From NCBI GenBank assembly GCA_963576565.1, contig OY755038.1, positions 66,647,908-66,711,907 on the forward strand: a stretch of 64,000 nucleotides of DNA, written 5' to 3'. Origin of the DNA: Aspidapion aeneum. Lineage: Eukaryota; Arthropoda; Insecta; Coleoptera; Brentidae. The notes under the pieces were generated by a model. The model did no database searches. It was not told the DNA's origin and was given only the letters and a program-made list of their open reading frames with translations. Positions 43,501 to 54,515 of this stretch are shown here, one piece after another (position 1 is the stretch's first letter; every line of letters starts with the position of its first letter). Position numbers and translations under genes: made by a program.

Positions 43501-44759
43501 ATTTTTACTAACTTATGGTGCCTGGATAAAATTTGAAAATGGACAACATCTTTTAAAATTGTTGGTTGTGAGACTAACTCCAGATGCTTAGCTTTAAGGC
43601 CTTTAGTAAACTGAAAGTTCGGAAAATTATTTAAAATCTGACTTGTAAATTCACATGGAATTTTTATCTTTAGTGTTTCATTTGGACCTAAATAAAATAT
43701 TTTAGGCGATTTCAAAAAAATCTTGTCATATTTGCGTTTAGTAAATTTATCTGTGACGGAGAGGCAAGAGTCTAAAGGACCAGAATACGAATTATAAAAA
43801 TTAACTGAAAAGTCCTCCCCTAGTGTCACCTTACTATTGCAATAGTCAATAATGACTTTACATTGTGTAAGAAAAGAAGTACCCAAAATTAGAGGTACTG
43901 GTAGTTCTTCCACCACAAGGGCAGAAACCCTGTGTTTTAAATGGCCAAATTGGATTTCTATGTTTGTTTTCCCTAATGGGTTAACAAAATGACCACCTGC
44001 TGTAGATAATCTACTATTCCCTTGAATTTTCAAAATTTTTCCAGCTAAACTTTTATGTATTATGTTTTGTGAAGATCCGCTATCTAATAAAATATTTAAA
44101 TTTTTTCGGTGATTTATGGAACCTTTGATTTGCAAGATATTTGAATTTGAACTAAAACACGACAAGTTTATATCCTCCTCTAAATTTTGATCCGATACGT
44201 ATGAATTTTGCACTTTTGTTTCTGCGATTCGCTGTAACAAAAGTACAATGTCTTTAAGTTTGTCTTGTGTCATGTTATTTGTACATAAAATTTTAAAATT
44301 TTCATAAAATTCCCTCAATATTCCATCTTCAAATGTCTCTAAGAAATCGAGAAATTCTATTTTAGGACTAATTGAATTTGACAAAGATAATAGTGAAAAA
44401 TAATAGCTTTTAATGCTTTCATTGGATAACTGTTTTCTTTGCCTAAACTGTTCTCTGAATTTTTTATATGCAAATTTGCCACCAAAATAGTTTATAAAAT
44501 CTGTTTTGACGTCATCCCATGTCTTATTTTTGTTTGAGTTTGTCTGTGTATAGCTTGTGTACCAAAAATTTGCGGGCTTTTCCAAATAGGACTTTAAACA
44601 TCTTATTTTAAATGTGTTCGGCCAAAAATTTTTGTCACAAATTCTGTCGTATTCATTTATAAAATTAACGGGGCAACTGCAAATCGGATCAAACGTAGGT
44701 GGTTCTGTAAATTGAGGCACGATTGGAGTCATATTAAGTGTGTTGCAAATTGGTTCCAT
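43446..44759 (-). CDS. Gag-aspartic protease polyprotein (intact, 437 aa)
   Basis: Complete frame from ATG (44759) to TAA. Residues ~25-180 form a retrotransposon Gag capsid: FWPNTFKIRCLKSYLEKPANFW, WDDVKTDFINYFGG and FREQFRQRKQLSNESIKSYYFSL match the conserved Retrotrans_gag pattern. There is no zinc knuckle. Residues ~222-320 form a pepsin-type retroviral protease with ILLDSGSSQNII (active site DSG, 226-228) and PLILGTSFLTQCKVIIDY (flap and C-terminal strand). The family is Ty3/gypsy-like. Gag would assemble particles and the protease would process them. An intact frame next to identical LTRs suggests recent or ongoing transposition in trans. The absence of a knuckle is unusual for a packaging Gag. 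Confidence 0.85.
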   Translation of the reverse strand: MEPICNTLNMTPIVPQFTEPPTFDPICSCPVNFINEYDRICDKNFWPNTFKIRCLKSYLEKPANFWYTSYTQTNSNKNKTWDDVKTDFINYFGGKFAYKKFREQFRQRKQLSNESIKSYYFSLLSLSNSISPKIEFLDFLETFEDGILREFYENFKILCTNNMTQDKLKDIVLLLQRIAETKVQNSYVSDQNLEEDINLSCFSSNSNILQIKGSINHRKNLNILLDSGSSQNIIHKSLAGKILKIQGNSRLSTAGGHFVNPLGKTNIEIQFGHLKHRVSALVVEELPVPLILGTSFLTQCKVIIDYCNSKVTLGEDFSVNFYNSYSGPLDSCLSVTDKFTKRKYDKIFLKSPKIFYLGPNETLKIKIPCEFTSQILNNFPNFQFTKGLKAKHLELVSQPTILKDVVHFQILSRHHKLVKIYRGANLDFFTKSNNHNL

Positions 44760-44983
44760 ATTTAAAACAATAAAAACAAAAAATATCTGAAGAGAAAAAA
44801 ATAGAATAAGATAAACTTGTTTGTCTTAGAGGCCTACAAAATGTACTGCCCAGCAAAATTAACGACCTACCAATATTCAAAAACCCTTAAGAAATGCTAA
44901 AATCTCTATAAAAATAACTTAAAAGAAAAATGACAAAAAGAGATAAAGTATCTTTCGAAAAAGATAACGGCGCCTCCACCATA

Positions 44984-45405
44984 TGTCACGAGGGGGTTGT
45001 CGTGACTATTTGTGTACGTGTTGCGCACAAATAAAGAGGATCGTAAGATAGTTTAAGGGTTTATTTAATACTAGTACAAAGATACTTACACACTAATCAC
45101 TACTGTCTGGCCCAGTTTTCTAATACAAATATTATTCACTTGTAGGTCGGGTTCAGCTCTCGATCAGAATCTCTTTACTGTTTCTATACTTGACTATTAA
45201 GAACTTAAGTACTTAGCGTACTCACTGAACTGAACCCCGACTATCCGTTCTTGATTGGTTTTATAGAAGCATGTGATTACAAACGTGTTTCAATCTTAAA
45301 CATAAATCGTTTGCACCACATACTTCCTAGGTTGACGTCCTAATACTTTTACATCAGGTCAACCAACCAAGTTCCGGATAGCATGCCCAAATTACATACA
45401 TGACA
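44984..45405 (-). repeat. 5' LTR, gag-protease element
   Basis: Identical by eye over 422 bp to 39008-39429. TATA box (plus strand TTTTATAG) at 45259-45266. In the element's direction it is followed by the primer-binding-site-like TGGTGGAGGCGCCG. Confidence 0.9.
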
Positions 45406-45446
45406 TAATGTACCTAATATAAAATTCAAACAATTTTAATGCATCA

Positions 45447-47295
45447 TTACTTTTTCTCTTGAGTATAAATATTAAAAATGCAGTTATGCACATTTTGGAT
45501 ATTTATATTTGCAGCCGAAGTATTTTCAATTTTTGGTGAATTTCTCTGCTGTATATTTATTGTTTCTGAAATGTTTGACAACATATTATTTTGAGCATCA
45601 GACACATTAGATGTAGTAAAATCTCTGGTTGAACTTCCATTGCTGGCTGCTACTGGGAAGCTCCCGCCTGCACCTGCTCCAATTTTTTTAGCATTATCAA
45701 CTTTTTGTCTCAGTGAGTGCTCAATATATCCTTCAGCAACAGAGTTTGAATGCCAGCCGCCCAAATTTTTAAGGTTTAATATGTCTCCACCGCCTTCTAT
45801 TAGGAGTGTGGCAGCAGTGCGCCTGAATGTGTGTCCGGTGAATTCTTGTGGATTTTTAAGCTGTAGAAATTTGGCGATTTTGGCAGGTGCCCCTCCTACG
45901 CCATGAAGACCTACTGGCTGCTTTCTACATTTTCCTTGAGAGTAAAATAAAAAGAATCTTTCATGCGGAACATTTGGGGGCCTTAGATTTTTGTATTTTT
46001 TAAATAACTTCAAATTTCTTTCACCAAGAATTACGAAAGTTCTTGAAACATTTGTTTTAGTGTTTGGTATATTGACTATTATCATGTCTTCTTTCTCAGT
46101 GACGTCTTTTAGGGTTAATTTAGTAATTTCTTCCCTCCTCATTGCTCCCGAAATGGCCATGATCGTTACAACCTAAAATCAAAAAGTAAATTTAAAATTT
46201 TTGCTAACTTTACAACTTGTGAACAGTCCCATATGCAACCGATCCGTAATAAAAACTGGTATTTTTCCTCGTCTTGTTCTTTTCACTAGCCGCAGTCGAG
46301 CGTTGCCGGATTTTATTATTTTTATCATTAAGAATGCTAAGTTATTAAACAATCGGATACCTAGTACCACAGCCTACCTAGGTAGGCTGTGCTAGTACTA
46401 ACCTAGATAGTTTTAAAAATACTTTTTCCACTATTATTTAAGTAATTAGTTAAAGTATACATTTTTTATATTATTTTTTGATAAAAATAAAGATGGTAAA
46501 ACAAAAAAATCTGTGTTGTATGTTTTTTTTTGTAATTTAAATGGCAAAATTTGTATGAATCTTTTGTTTGTAATAAATAATAGTTGTAATTGAATTCCAA
46601 TTTGAGTTTTTTATTTGGTTCCAAAGAATCTATATAAAACAAATTGGCATCATTGCTTAGCTTGGTAGTCCTTGTGTTATGTTATGATTATTTTAGTTAA
46701 GTTATTGAATGAAAATTAATAAATAGAATTGTTTTTTGTTTTTACAGAAAAAATTGTTAATTGAAGCTAATAAAATTTTAAAATTTGGTTAAAAGTTACA
46801 GTGCAGTTGTTGGGATTGAAACACACGTTTTTATAACAAAAATAGCAAGGAGAATAATTAGGTTTGTTTGTATTTTACTTACTTTGAGCATCAAAAATTC
46901 CTCATCCCTTGCTTCTTCCAAAAATTTATTAATTTCTTCTCCACTGAAAACTCTGGCCTTTTTAGGCTTATATCCTGCAGACTTTTTCTTTAAAAATGCA
47001 ATTAGCTTGTAGTAGCGACTAATATCAATATTTCTCCTTAATGATAAGCAAGTTTTTATTGTTGAAAATAAACTCCATAAACTATTGGACTTCAATGTGG
47101 CTGATTTTTCGGCAAAATATGCCACTAGGACATTTTCATCAATTGATTTAACTTTGTGTGACACCAATTAAGGAATACATCATAATTTCTAGTATATCTC
47201 TCTTTGGATTTTTCTGGTAGCAAGTCGAAAGTTACCTTTGATGCTGCTTCAATTATTTCTTCCGGATTTAATTCTTCATTCATGTCCAACTCCAT
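45447..47295 (-). CDS. Tyrosine recombinase, two exons (Crypton-like), with one frameshift
   Basis: Exon 1 runs 47295-46883 and exon 2 46172-45447. The donor is AAA|GTAAGT at 46882 and the acceptor TTTTGATTTTAG|GTT at 46173; the join is phase 0 and restores VVTIMAISGAMRREEI. The product would be ~379 residues. N-terminal part: SAM-like core-binding helices (ENVLVAYFAEKSATL...). C-terminal part: catalytic domain with Arg in GAMRREEI, HTFRR (His-x-x-Arg), GGWHS and the tyrosine in EGYIEHS, the full set of phage-integrase-type residues. Exon 1 lacks one base in an A run (47153-47155), which shifts the frame near codon 48; this may be a real lesion or a sequence error. No reverse transcriptase is nearby, which favours Crypton or a domesticated copy over DIRS/Ngaro. 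The 3' LTR-bearing neighbour starts 42 bp past the stop. Confidence 0.75.
46368..46391. repeat. 24-bp perfect palindrome in the recombinase intron
   Basis: CACAGCCTACCT followed by its exact inverse, flanked by imperfect GTAC/CTAG symmetry. It lies inside the 710-bp intron. Confidence 0.6.
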
Positions 47296-47701
47296 AATTT
47301 ACTTATTATTTTTTTAAATATCTCTTTTTAAACACAAGTTTTTTATTTAAAAGGCAGCCATATTGATTTATTTTAAATGTCAAAGCTGTCAAAACAAAAC
47401 AATTTTTATAAGCTGTCATCACAAAGTCATGGCTAATTTGACTGAAATAGGGACCGGAAAGAGAACAAGAGACCGGAAAATTAAAAATAAAGATCACTTT
47501 GGAGACCGGAAAGAATCTGAACTAAACCCGCACTGTAAAATGAAACTTTCTGTACAAAAAAATGTACAGAAAGTGTATGTTTTCTGGTCGGTTGAAAAAA
47601 AAAATAAGTAATTGTAGAATAAAGAACTTATCAACAATTATAAAAATGTAAAATTTAAAAACTGTAAGACCAGACTTTTTATCAATGTTTTGTTTACCGG
47701 T

Positions 47702-48400
47702 GATACTAGGCGGCAGGGTAGTGCTGTGGTACGGTCGTCGGCTTCACATGCAGAAGGTACCAGGCTCGCGTCTCAAATGATGCAAAAACAAAAAAAAAAT
47801 TGTCGCCCTGTCGCCAAGTTCCTTTTCAGCGTTCAACAGCCGTCATCAAATAAGCATGCGATGCAATGCAAGCAAAAAATACAAGTCGACATTGAGCATC
47901 GAGAATATACGCAGGTGTAGTCCAGGAGCCGACACGCAGCCAGCCGAGGAACCAGGGATAATTACCCAGGAGCCTGCTATAAGTGCTATATAGTCGGAAC
48001 CAGGACGGCGCCAGCATAAATCTCCTACAGTAGTCAACTCACGACGACCACGACTGTTGCGCTGAAAAGGAAAGAAGTCTATCGTCTATAACCAAGTTCT
48101 GCTGGGACGATAGCCATGTTAGATAGATGCAAGTCTAACATGTAGCAGGACCACCTTTCGGAAGGGGTGTAAAAGCGTGGGTCTACTGTGTATACTTGCT
48201 ACGCAGTATAAAGATCCCTGCCCTCGACAAAGAGGTGTCAGGCAAAATTAAGTCCTCTTAGAGAAAGAAAACTTGCATCCTAAGGGGCACGTGCATCAGT
48301 TTGATATATGATGTACGGACAAATCGGGGTTTGCGAAAAGGGCGCGCCGTGTGCCTAGTCGCTAGACCAAAAATGGTCTCCCCACCAATACATATGCCAC
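47702..48400 (+). mobile_element. SINE-like tRNA-derived repeat
   Basis: The head (47705-47780) reads TAGTGCTGTGGTACGG, then a tRNA-type stretch GCTTCACATGCAGAAGGTACC and CAGGCTCGCGTCTC in the B-box position. The body to ~48400 is GC-richer than the flanks and non-coding. The 3' end and target duplication are not resolved, and two units may be joined. Confidence 0.45.
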
Positions 48401-48540
48401 ATTTAAGCTCACACATATACTATACTATAGTAGTGTGAGCTATGGTGATCCTAATTTTTTCGAAAAAAAAAAGTTGCTCCGATTTCGAAAATTTTATATA
48501 TCTTTGCGTTTCAGATGATTTTGAAATTTTTTGTTGCGCC

Positions 48541-50050
48541 GTCTGTCTGTCTGTATGTCTGTATGTCTGTATGTCTGTATGTCTGTATGTATGTCTGTAT
48601 GTCTGTATGTCTGTATGTCTGTATGTCTGTATGTCTGTATGTCTGTATGTCTGTATGTCTGTATGTCTGTATGTCTGTATGTCTGTATGTCTGTATGTCT
48701 GTATGTCTGTATGTCTGTATGTCTGTATGTCTGTATGTCTGTATGTCTGTATGTCTGTATGTCTGTATGTCTGTATGTCTGTATGTCTGTATGTCTGTAT
48801 GTCTGTATGTCTGTATGTCTGTATGTCTGTATGTCTGTATGTCTGTATGTCTGTATGTCTGTATGTCTGTATGTCTGTATGTCTGTATGTCTGTATGTCT
48901 GTATGTCTGTATGTCTGTATGTCTGTATGTCTGTATGTCTGTATGTCTGTATGTCTGTATGTCTGTATGTCTGTATGTCTGTATGTCTGTATGTCTGTAT
49001 GTCTGTATGTCTGTATGTCTGTATGTCTGTATGTCTGTATGTCTGTATGTCTGTATGTCTGTATGTCTGTATGTCTGTATGTCTGTATGTCTGTATGTCT
49101 GTATGTCTGTATGTCTGTATGTCTGTATGTCTGTATGTCTGTATGTCTGTATGTCTGTATGTCTGTATGTCTGTATGTCTGTATGTCTGTATGTCTGTAT
49201 GTCTGTATGTCTGTATGTCTGTATGTCTGTATGTCTGTATGTCTGTATGTCTGTATGTCTGTATGTCTGTATGTCTGTATGTCTGTATGTCTGTATGTCT
49301 GTATGTCTGTATGTCTGTATGTCTGTATGTCTGTATGTCTGTATGTCTGTATGTCTGTATGTCTGTATGTCTGTATGTCTGTATGTCTGTATGTCTGTAT
49401 GTCTGTATGTCTGTATGTCTGTATGTCTGTATGTCTGTATGTCTGTATGTCTGTATGTCTGTATGTCTGTATGTCTGTATGTCTGTATGTCTGTATGTCT
49501 GTATGTCTGTATGTCTGTATGTCTGTATGTCTGTATGTCTGTATGTCTGTATGTCTGTATGTCTGTATGTCTGTATGTCTGTATGTCTGTATGTCTGTAT
49601 GTCTGTATGTCTGTATGTCTGTATGTCTGTATGTCTGTATGTCTGTATGTCTGTATGTCTGTATGTCTGTATGTCTGTATGTCTGTATGTCTGTATGTCT
49701 GTATGTCTGTATGTCTGTATGTCTGTATGTCTGTATGTCTGTATGTCTGTATGTCTGTATGTCTGTATGTCTGTATGTCTGTATGTCTGTATGTCTGTAT
49801 GTCTGTATGTCTGTATGTCTGTATGTCTGTATGTCTGTATGTCTGTATGTCTGTATGTCTGTATGTCTGTATGTCTGTATGTCTGTATGTCTGTATGTCT
49901 GTATGTCTGTATGTCTGTATGTCTGTATGTCTGTATGTCTGTATGTCTGTATGTCTGGTTGTCTGTATGTCTGTATGTCTGTATGTCTGTATGTCTGTAT
50001 GTCTGTATGTCTGTATGTCTGTATGTCTGTATGTCTGTATGTCTGTCTGT
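48541..50050. repeat. (CTGTATGT)n octamer array, ~1.5 kb
   Basis: About 188 nearly perfect octamers. I see only a few deviations: GTCTGTCTGT at each edge, one missing half-unit near 48585 and CTGGTTGT near 49957. Because eight bases without stops cycle through all frames, both strands show >500-codon open frames; these are artefacts. Confidence 0.95.
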
Positions 50051-50221
50051 AACGACCAACGCGCAAAACTCAAAAACCGCTTGGCCGATTTTAATGAAAT
50101 TTGGTACCTAGGCTGGGTCGTGGGTCGAGATAGTCCCATTTAAAAATGAACAAAATCCACCGAACACAAACCAAATAAAAGGGTGGGGGTAGATTTCAAA
50201 AATTAGAGTTTATGTGAAAAT

Positions 50222-50553
50222 CAGCGGCGTAGCGTGCCCGAAAGGGCGGGGGGGGGGGGGGGGCGACAGCTAAAAAGGGCGCCTCTGAAAATTAAAATTA
50301 TCTTGCGACCAAAAAAAAAAAAAAGGTCATCATGTGTGAGGGGGCGACCGACAGGTCAAAAGGGCGCCCCTCACAAATCTTGCGACCAAAAACAAAAAAA
50401 AAAAAGGTCTTCATGTCGTTAGTTTCCTTTGGCGCCGACTCAATTGGCCGTTACCGGCCCGACTTAATAAAGCTGAGGGCGCTTCGGCCACCAATGGGGC
50501 GCCACTACCCTCGGGGCGACGAACCCCCCGTGCCCCCCCACGCTACGCCGCTG
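50222..50553. mobile_element. hAT-type MITE (332 bp) with perfect 8-bp target duplication
   Basis: Ends CAGCGGCGTAGCGTG and its inverse CACGCTACGCCGCTG. Flanked by GTGAAAAT at 50214-50221 and 50554-50561; sister repeats at 50672 and in copy A give the empty site. 8-bp duplications with CAGNGGCGTA ends fit hAT-type non-autonomous elements. The interior has G- and A-runs and a duplicated GCGACC...GGTC block. Confidence 0.8.
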
Positions 50554-51237
50554 GTGAAAATATGGCGTGTGTGATATCAAACGAAAGGTAATTGAGTCTG
50601 GAGTTAAACAAAATACATTTTAATTTATTTAAAAAAAAAGGGTGGGGGTATATTTCAAAAAGTAGAGTTTAAGTGAAAATATGGCGTGTGTGATATCAAA
50701 CGAAAGGTAATTGAGTCCGGAGTATAACAAAATACATTTTAGTTTTTGTTTTTTTTAAGGGTGGGGGTAGATTTCAAAAATTTGAGATTAAGTCAAAACA
50801 TGGCTTGTGTGGTATCAAACAAAAGATAATTTAGTCTGGAGTTGAATAAAATATATTTCAGTTTTTAGTTATATTAGCTCACACGTACACTATTACTATA
50901 GTACCTAGTGTGAGCTTAGGGGCCCATATATTGGCAGAGTATTATTTGTAGAATACAAATAACTCATCATTTATTCATTCATTGTACGGTTTTCAGTGAG
51001 AATTTCGATTTGACCAGTAGTAAATAATTCGCTAAAGTGCGTAATATTTTTGTTTTTTACGTGTATGAAAACAATGAATTAGTGGACATTATATTAACTC
51101 ACGGGGAGTGCTAAGAAAATACAGCCGCAGCATGTCGTTTGTACGCGGAAAGTTTTTAAGTTTTACATTTTTTGAATTGTTAATAGCTTCTTTATTCTGC
51201 AACTTTTATATAAACGATTTTTGGTAAAATTACTTAT

Positions 51238-51295
51238 TTTTACGAGTTCTACAACCTGTTAAAATAAATGACTCAACTTTGAGAACACCCTGTAT
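51238..51295 (-). repeat. Dispersed repeat shared with 38645-38700
   Basis: Inverted relative to 38645-38700; it reads CAACCTGTTAAAATA and ACTCAACTTTGAGAACACCC on the plus strand. Confidence 0.65.
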
Positions 51296-51508
51296 TATTT
51301 TATGAATATTTATAGTTTAAATAATAACAGTTGTTTTTATTGTTTTCCTTTTGTTTGCACCATTTAGATTACCTAAAACTATAACTAAAAGAGTTACTCA
51401 AAACAAGATCAACTTTTAAAACAATATATTATCAAGACGATTAAGTTTTAATTAAATTTAGCCATAATAGAATAATTAAGTGCACTGATAGAAAACGTAA
51501 AAAGTAAT

Positions 51509-51633
51509 TTACCTAACAAATGCGGAAAGTAATACTTTACCCCACGCGACGGCAGTTGGCCGAACGACGCGGAGCGTAGTACCGTCATGCCGTCAAGGAT
51601 GGTAAAGAGACTTTCCGCATGTGTTAGGTAGAA
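51509..51633. mobile_element. Palindromic MITE
   Basis: TTACCTAACAAATGCGGAAAG at the left is inverted at the right as CTTTCCGCATGTGTTAGGTA, with GTAATACTTTACC / GGTAAAGAGAC further in. The centre is GC-rich (CGCGACGGCAG...TGCCGTCAAGG). Confidence 0.65.
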
Positions 51634-51764
51634 CATTTTACCTGAGTACTTTTTTTTTCAAAAAATTGAATGATATTTATAAATGAACATGTCAAATTAG
51701 ATGGAATTGAAATGTAAGCAAATATTGAAGCTTATTGATGCGTTGCTAAAGTTTCTAAGTGGTG

Positions 51765-51795
51765 CGCGTGCGGTGAAGTAACTTTACCGCACGCG
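51765..51795. repeat. 31-bp near-perfect palindrome
   Basis: CGCGTGCGGTGAAGTAACTTTACCGCACGCG, split here into CGCGTGCGGT + GAAGTAACTTT + ACCGCACGCG. Its core AGTAACTTTACC resembles that of the preceding MITE. Confidence 0.7.
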
Positions 51796-54342
51796 AGTAG
51801 GTAAAGATTTTGACGAAATGTACGCAATGACTACTTCCGACTTTAATTTAAATTAAGGTGGGTAAGCATTTTATATTTTTAAAATTACTAGGATGTTATT
51901 ACATATTGTTTTTTGGTTTAAATTGAGCAGTTATTAAAATAAAAAACAAAAAAATAGATAGATATGAAAATTATTAATATTTTATATTTTTTTTTATTAG
52001 GTGAAATTTTTTTATCAGTGGTAGTTCATTGTTTATAAAATAGTTTTACTATTTTACAAAATAAATAGATGCTTTTCTATACACAGAAGTAATTTTTAAA
52101 ACAAACGTTTTCTTAATTGTGTTCTGAACTGATGTTAACAGTCTATCGCTAATTTAATTATTATTTATTTTAAAATTTATTATTTCTATTTTTCTCGTTT
52201 AGGATAAACGAGGAAGTTTGTCGTTTATTTAAAATACATGTTTCTGTAAATAAAGGGTTTGTAGATTTATTTATTCCGGGCAAATAGCACACTAGGTAAA
52301 ACACAGGATCCCGCAAGAGACTTTCCAAACAGGACCTTAGCCAGAAAAATAATTGGAGGTGTGGATTAACACTTTGAGCACCATGTGTACCGTTTTTGTC
52401 ACACAAAAAGTTGTTAAAATGGACCGTGTGACCATTTCAGGTACACGGATTATTGATCGATATTTAAGGTTTTGACAACGCGGAGCTCACGGATTGCATT
52501 AATTCTTATGAACAGGACTGGTCCGTACATGAAATGTTTTTGTGACTATTTCGAGGTTTTGTGGAGATATGGCACTACGAGGGCATTTTGAAATCTGAAT
52601 TAATTTGTGGCGTTGAATAGCAATCTGTAAACGTGTGGTCCAAGACGAAAAAAAATTAGTATCTATGGGTGGGAGTCGAAGTGTTAAAAAATTTCAATAA
52701 AAATTAGCGTACCATATAACTTTTTTGTCTAATTTGTGTTACTGAGAATTCTTTTTTAACACAATTTGCGCTATTGTTAACAAGCTTTGCCTGGCATCAC
52801 GCAAATTCGCGCTCTTAAGGCAATTAATGCTAAATAAAACAATTGAAGAAAGTTAAAATTTAGGGGGAGCACATTTGATTAGAGAATAAAGAGATAAACT
52901 TCTTATCGTGTGTTTGTGTTAAGTTAAAGGGGCAATTTTAAGCCGTAACCCAGTTGCCATGCAGCAGCCACTGAACAAAATAAACAAAGCCAAGTTTCGT
53001 CGTAGTATTCTGTATCGTCTCGTGTATATTTTGCAACCTTTTCGGGCGTAGAATAAGCTTGAGGGCGCACTAAAATAAATAAAAACTGAAAATAACTTAT
53101 ACGTTATTGTAACAGGTGACTCGTTTGACTGTGGTACTGTCAACTCAAGTGGCCAAGGCTTAAACGTTGCAAGCTACCAATTTGTGCAACACTTTAGATG
53201 ACTGATAAAAATATTAAAAGTTATCAAATTTCTTACTTATTTGATCTCGAAAGGGAATTTGGCGGTTCTTGGAGAAAAATACTGCGAGTGTTTTTCTCAA
53301 TTATTTATACAATGTAGGAACATCATACATACCTTTTCTATTTTCTTCTTTAAACTTCATATTTTCACTCCTTTTTATTTATAAAACACATTAATTTACT
53401 ACTATAAAACTTTTGCAGTAAAATATTTACGCTCTTTAAACTTTTAGGTTTTAGTAACCTTTTGTATGTTTGTTGAAAATATTTTAATTTATCAACATTT
53501 TAAACGTTGTTTGAGTAGGTGAAGTTATTCAATCAACTGTTTAGTTTACTTATGACTACTGTTTAGGTTTGGGATTTGATATTAATTAAAATGCCGATTT
53601 TAGGACAACGAATGATTTGCATTTGATGTTAAAAAACCAGAAAAAGGTAAAAACAATATTTAAAACACTGGAAACAGCAATAATAAAAAGGTTTAACACT
53701 AAAATAAACTCTAACAGTAAAGACCAAAATAATTATTAGTAACAGAGATAATGTTTTTATCTGTATTAGTTAAAATAATTGACAAATTTAACATTTCCCC
53801 AATTGAAAAAAACCCCTCCCTAATGCAAAGGAAGCGAAGCGAACGAAAACCAACTAGAGAATGTTTTCTCTAACGATTTTCTTGTCTCAGCCAAATCAAC
53901 ACTGCCTTGCAGGATTGCCGTTGATTGGTTTGAACTCTAGGCCTTCTCGCTTTGGCAAGAAAGTGATAGGCTGTGCTTTAAACGCTCCAAACAAAGCGAC
54001 AAAACAACAATGCAAGCCAGACTTAGAAAACCATCACAGATCAAAATTATACAGTGTGTTTTTTAAAACTTAAAAATGGTTTAGTAAATTTGTTTCCAAT
54101 AAAAAAATATAAATTTATGTGATGTTGGTGGCTTAAGGGACATTATTACCAGAATACAAGTTTTATTAAAATACAGCGAACCTAAAAATATGCCAAAAAA
54201 ACAAGTCGCTGCGTTGCCATCAATTTTACTTTTTCTTAACCTAATCTTGCATGTAATTAATGCTTGTTGTTGTCAAAAACATTATTTAATTTAAAATATT
54301 ATAAAACTTATAAATGGCAAAATACTATTTATATTCAAAAAG
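51796..54342. other. No gene seen
   Basis: AT-rich. Open frames such as 53861-54073 and 52919-53143 have no recognisable motif. Confidence 0.4.
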
Positions 54343-54395
54343 CCACTGGTGGTCGCAGTGGAAGGGCTGCAAAGCCCACTCACATATGAATCATT
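54343..54395 (+). repeat. 53-bp motif, copy 2
   Basis: See 15353-15405. This copy has the cleaner hairpin GGGCT-GCAA-AGCCC followed by ACTCACATATGAATCAT. Confidence 0.6.
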
Positions 54396-54446
54396 TATAT
54401 TCAAATCCCGTTTTGTTACATCGTGGCTAACCACTTCCGATATTAA

Positions 54447-54515
54447 ATTAATACCTAGTTATATATAAATAAATACTTAGTTATATATAAATAAATACTT
54501 AGTTATATAAATAAT
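54447..54515. repeat. ~25-bp tandem repeat, 3 copies
   Basis: TAGTTATATATAAATAAATAC-type units with ACTTAGTTATAT joins. Confidence 0.75.

Larger units (their letters stand above)
39008..45405 (-). mobile_element. LTR retrotransposon with gag-protease only, identical LTRs
   Basis: Two 422-bp LTRs that I read as identical bound a 5.55-kb interior. On the minus strand: a primer-binding-site-like TGGTGGAGGCGCCG two bases inside the 5' LTR, an intact 437-codon Gag-protease, a +1-frame extension of ~140 codons, then ~3.6 kb without any open frame of 60 codons, and the purine tract GAAGAGGGGCAT before the 3' LTR. Reverse transcriptase, RNase H and integrase are absent, so mobility must depend on a partner. 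The flanks (TATAT before 39008, TAATG after 45405) show no clear target duplication. Confidence 0.85.
48416..50943 (+). mobile_element. DINE-1/Helentron-like repeat, copy B, expanded
   Basis: Forward copy of the family at 36871-37437. Order: 5' hairpin AGCTCACAC...GTGTGAGCT, TGGTGATCCTAATTTTTTCG, then a huge octamer array, CCGCTTGGCCGATTTTAATG, three ~120-bp tandem units with GGTGGGGGTA and GGCGTGTGTGATATCAAACG (starting near 50161, 50640 and 50757), a 3' hairpin (GCTCACAC...GTGTGAGC) and CCCATATATTGGCAGAGTAT. A hAT-type MITE sits inside the first tandem unit. Confidence 0.6.

Noticed and set aside
48420..50143. Open frames of over 500 codons on both strands
   Set aside because: They come from the stop-free octamer array; the translated product is a monotonous 8-residue repeat and exists in several frames at once.
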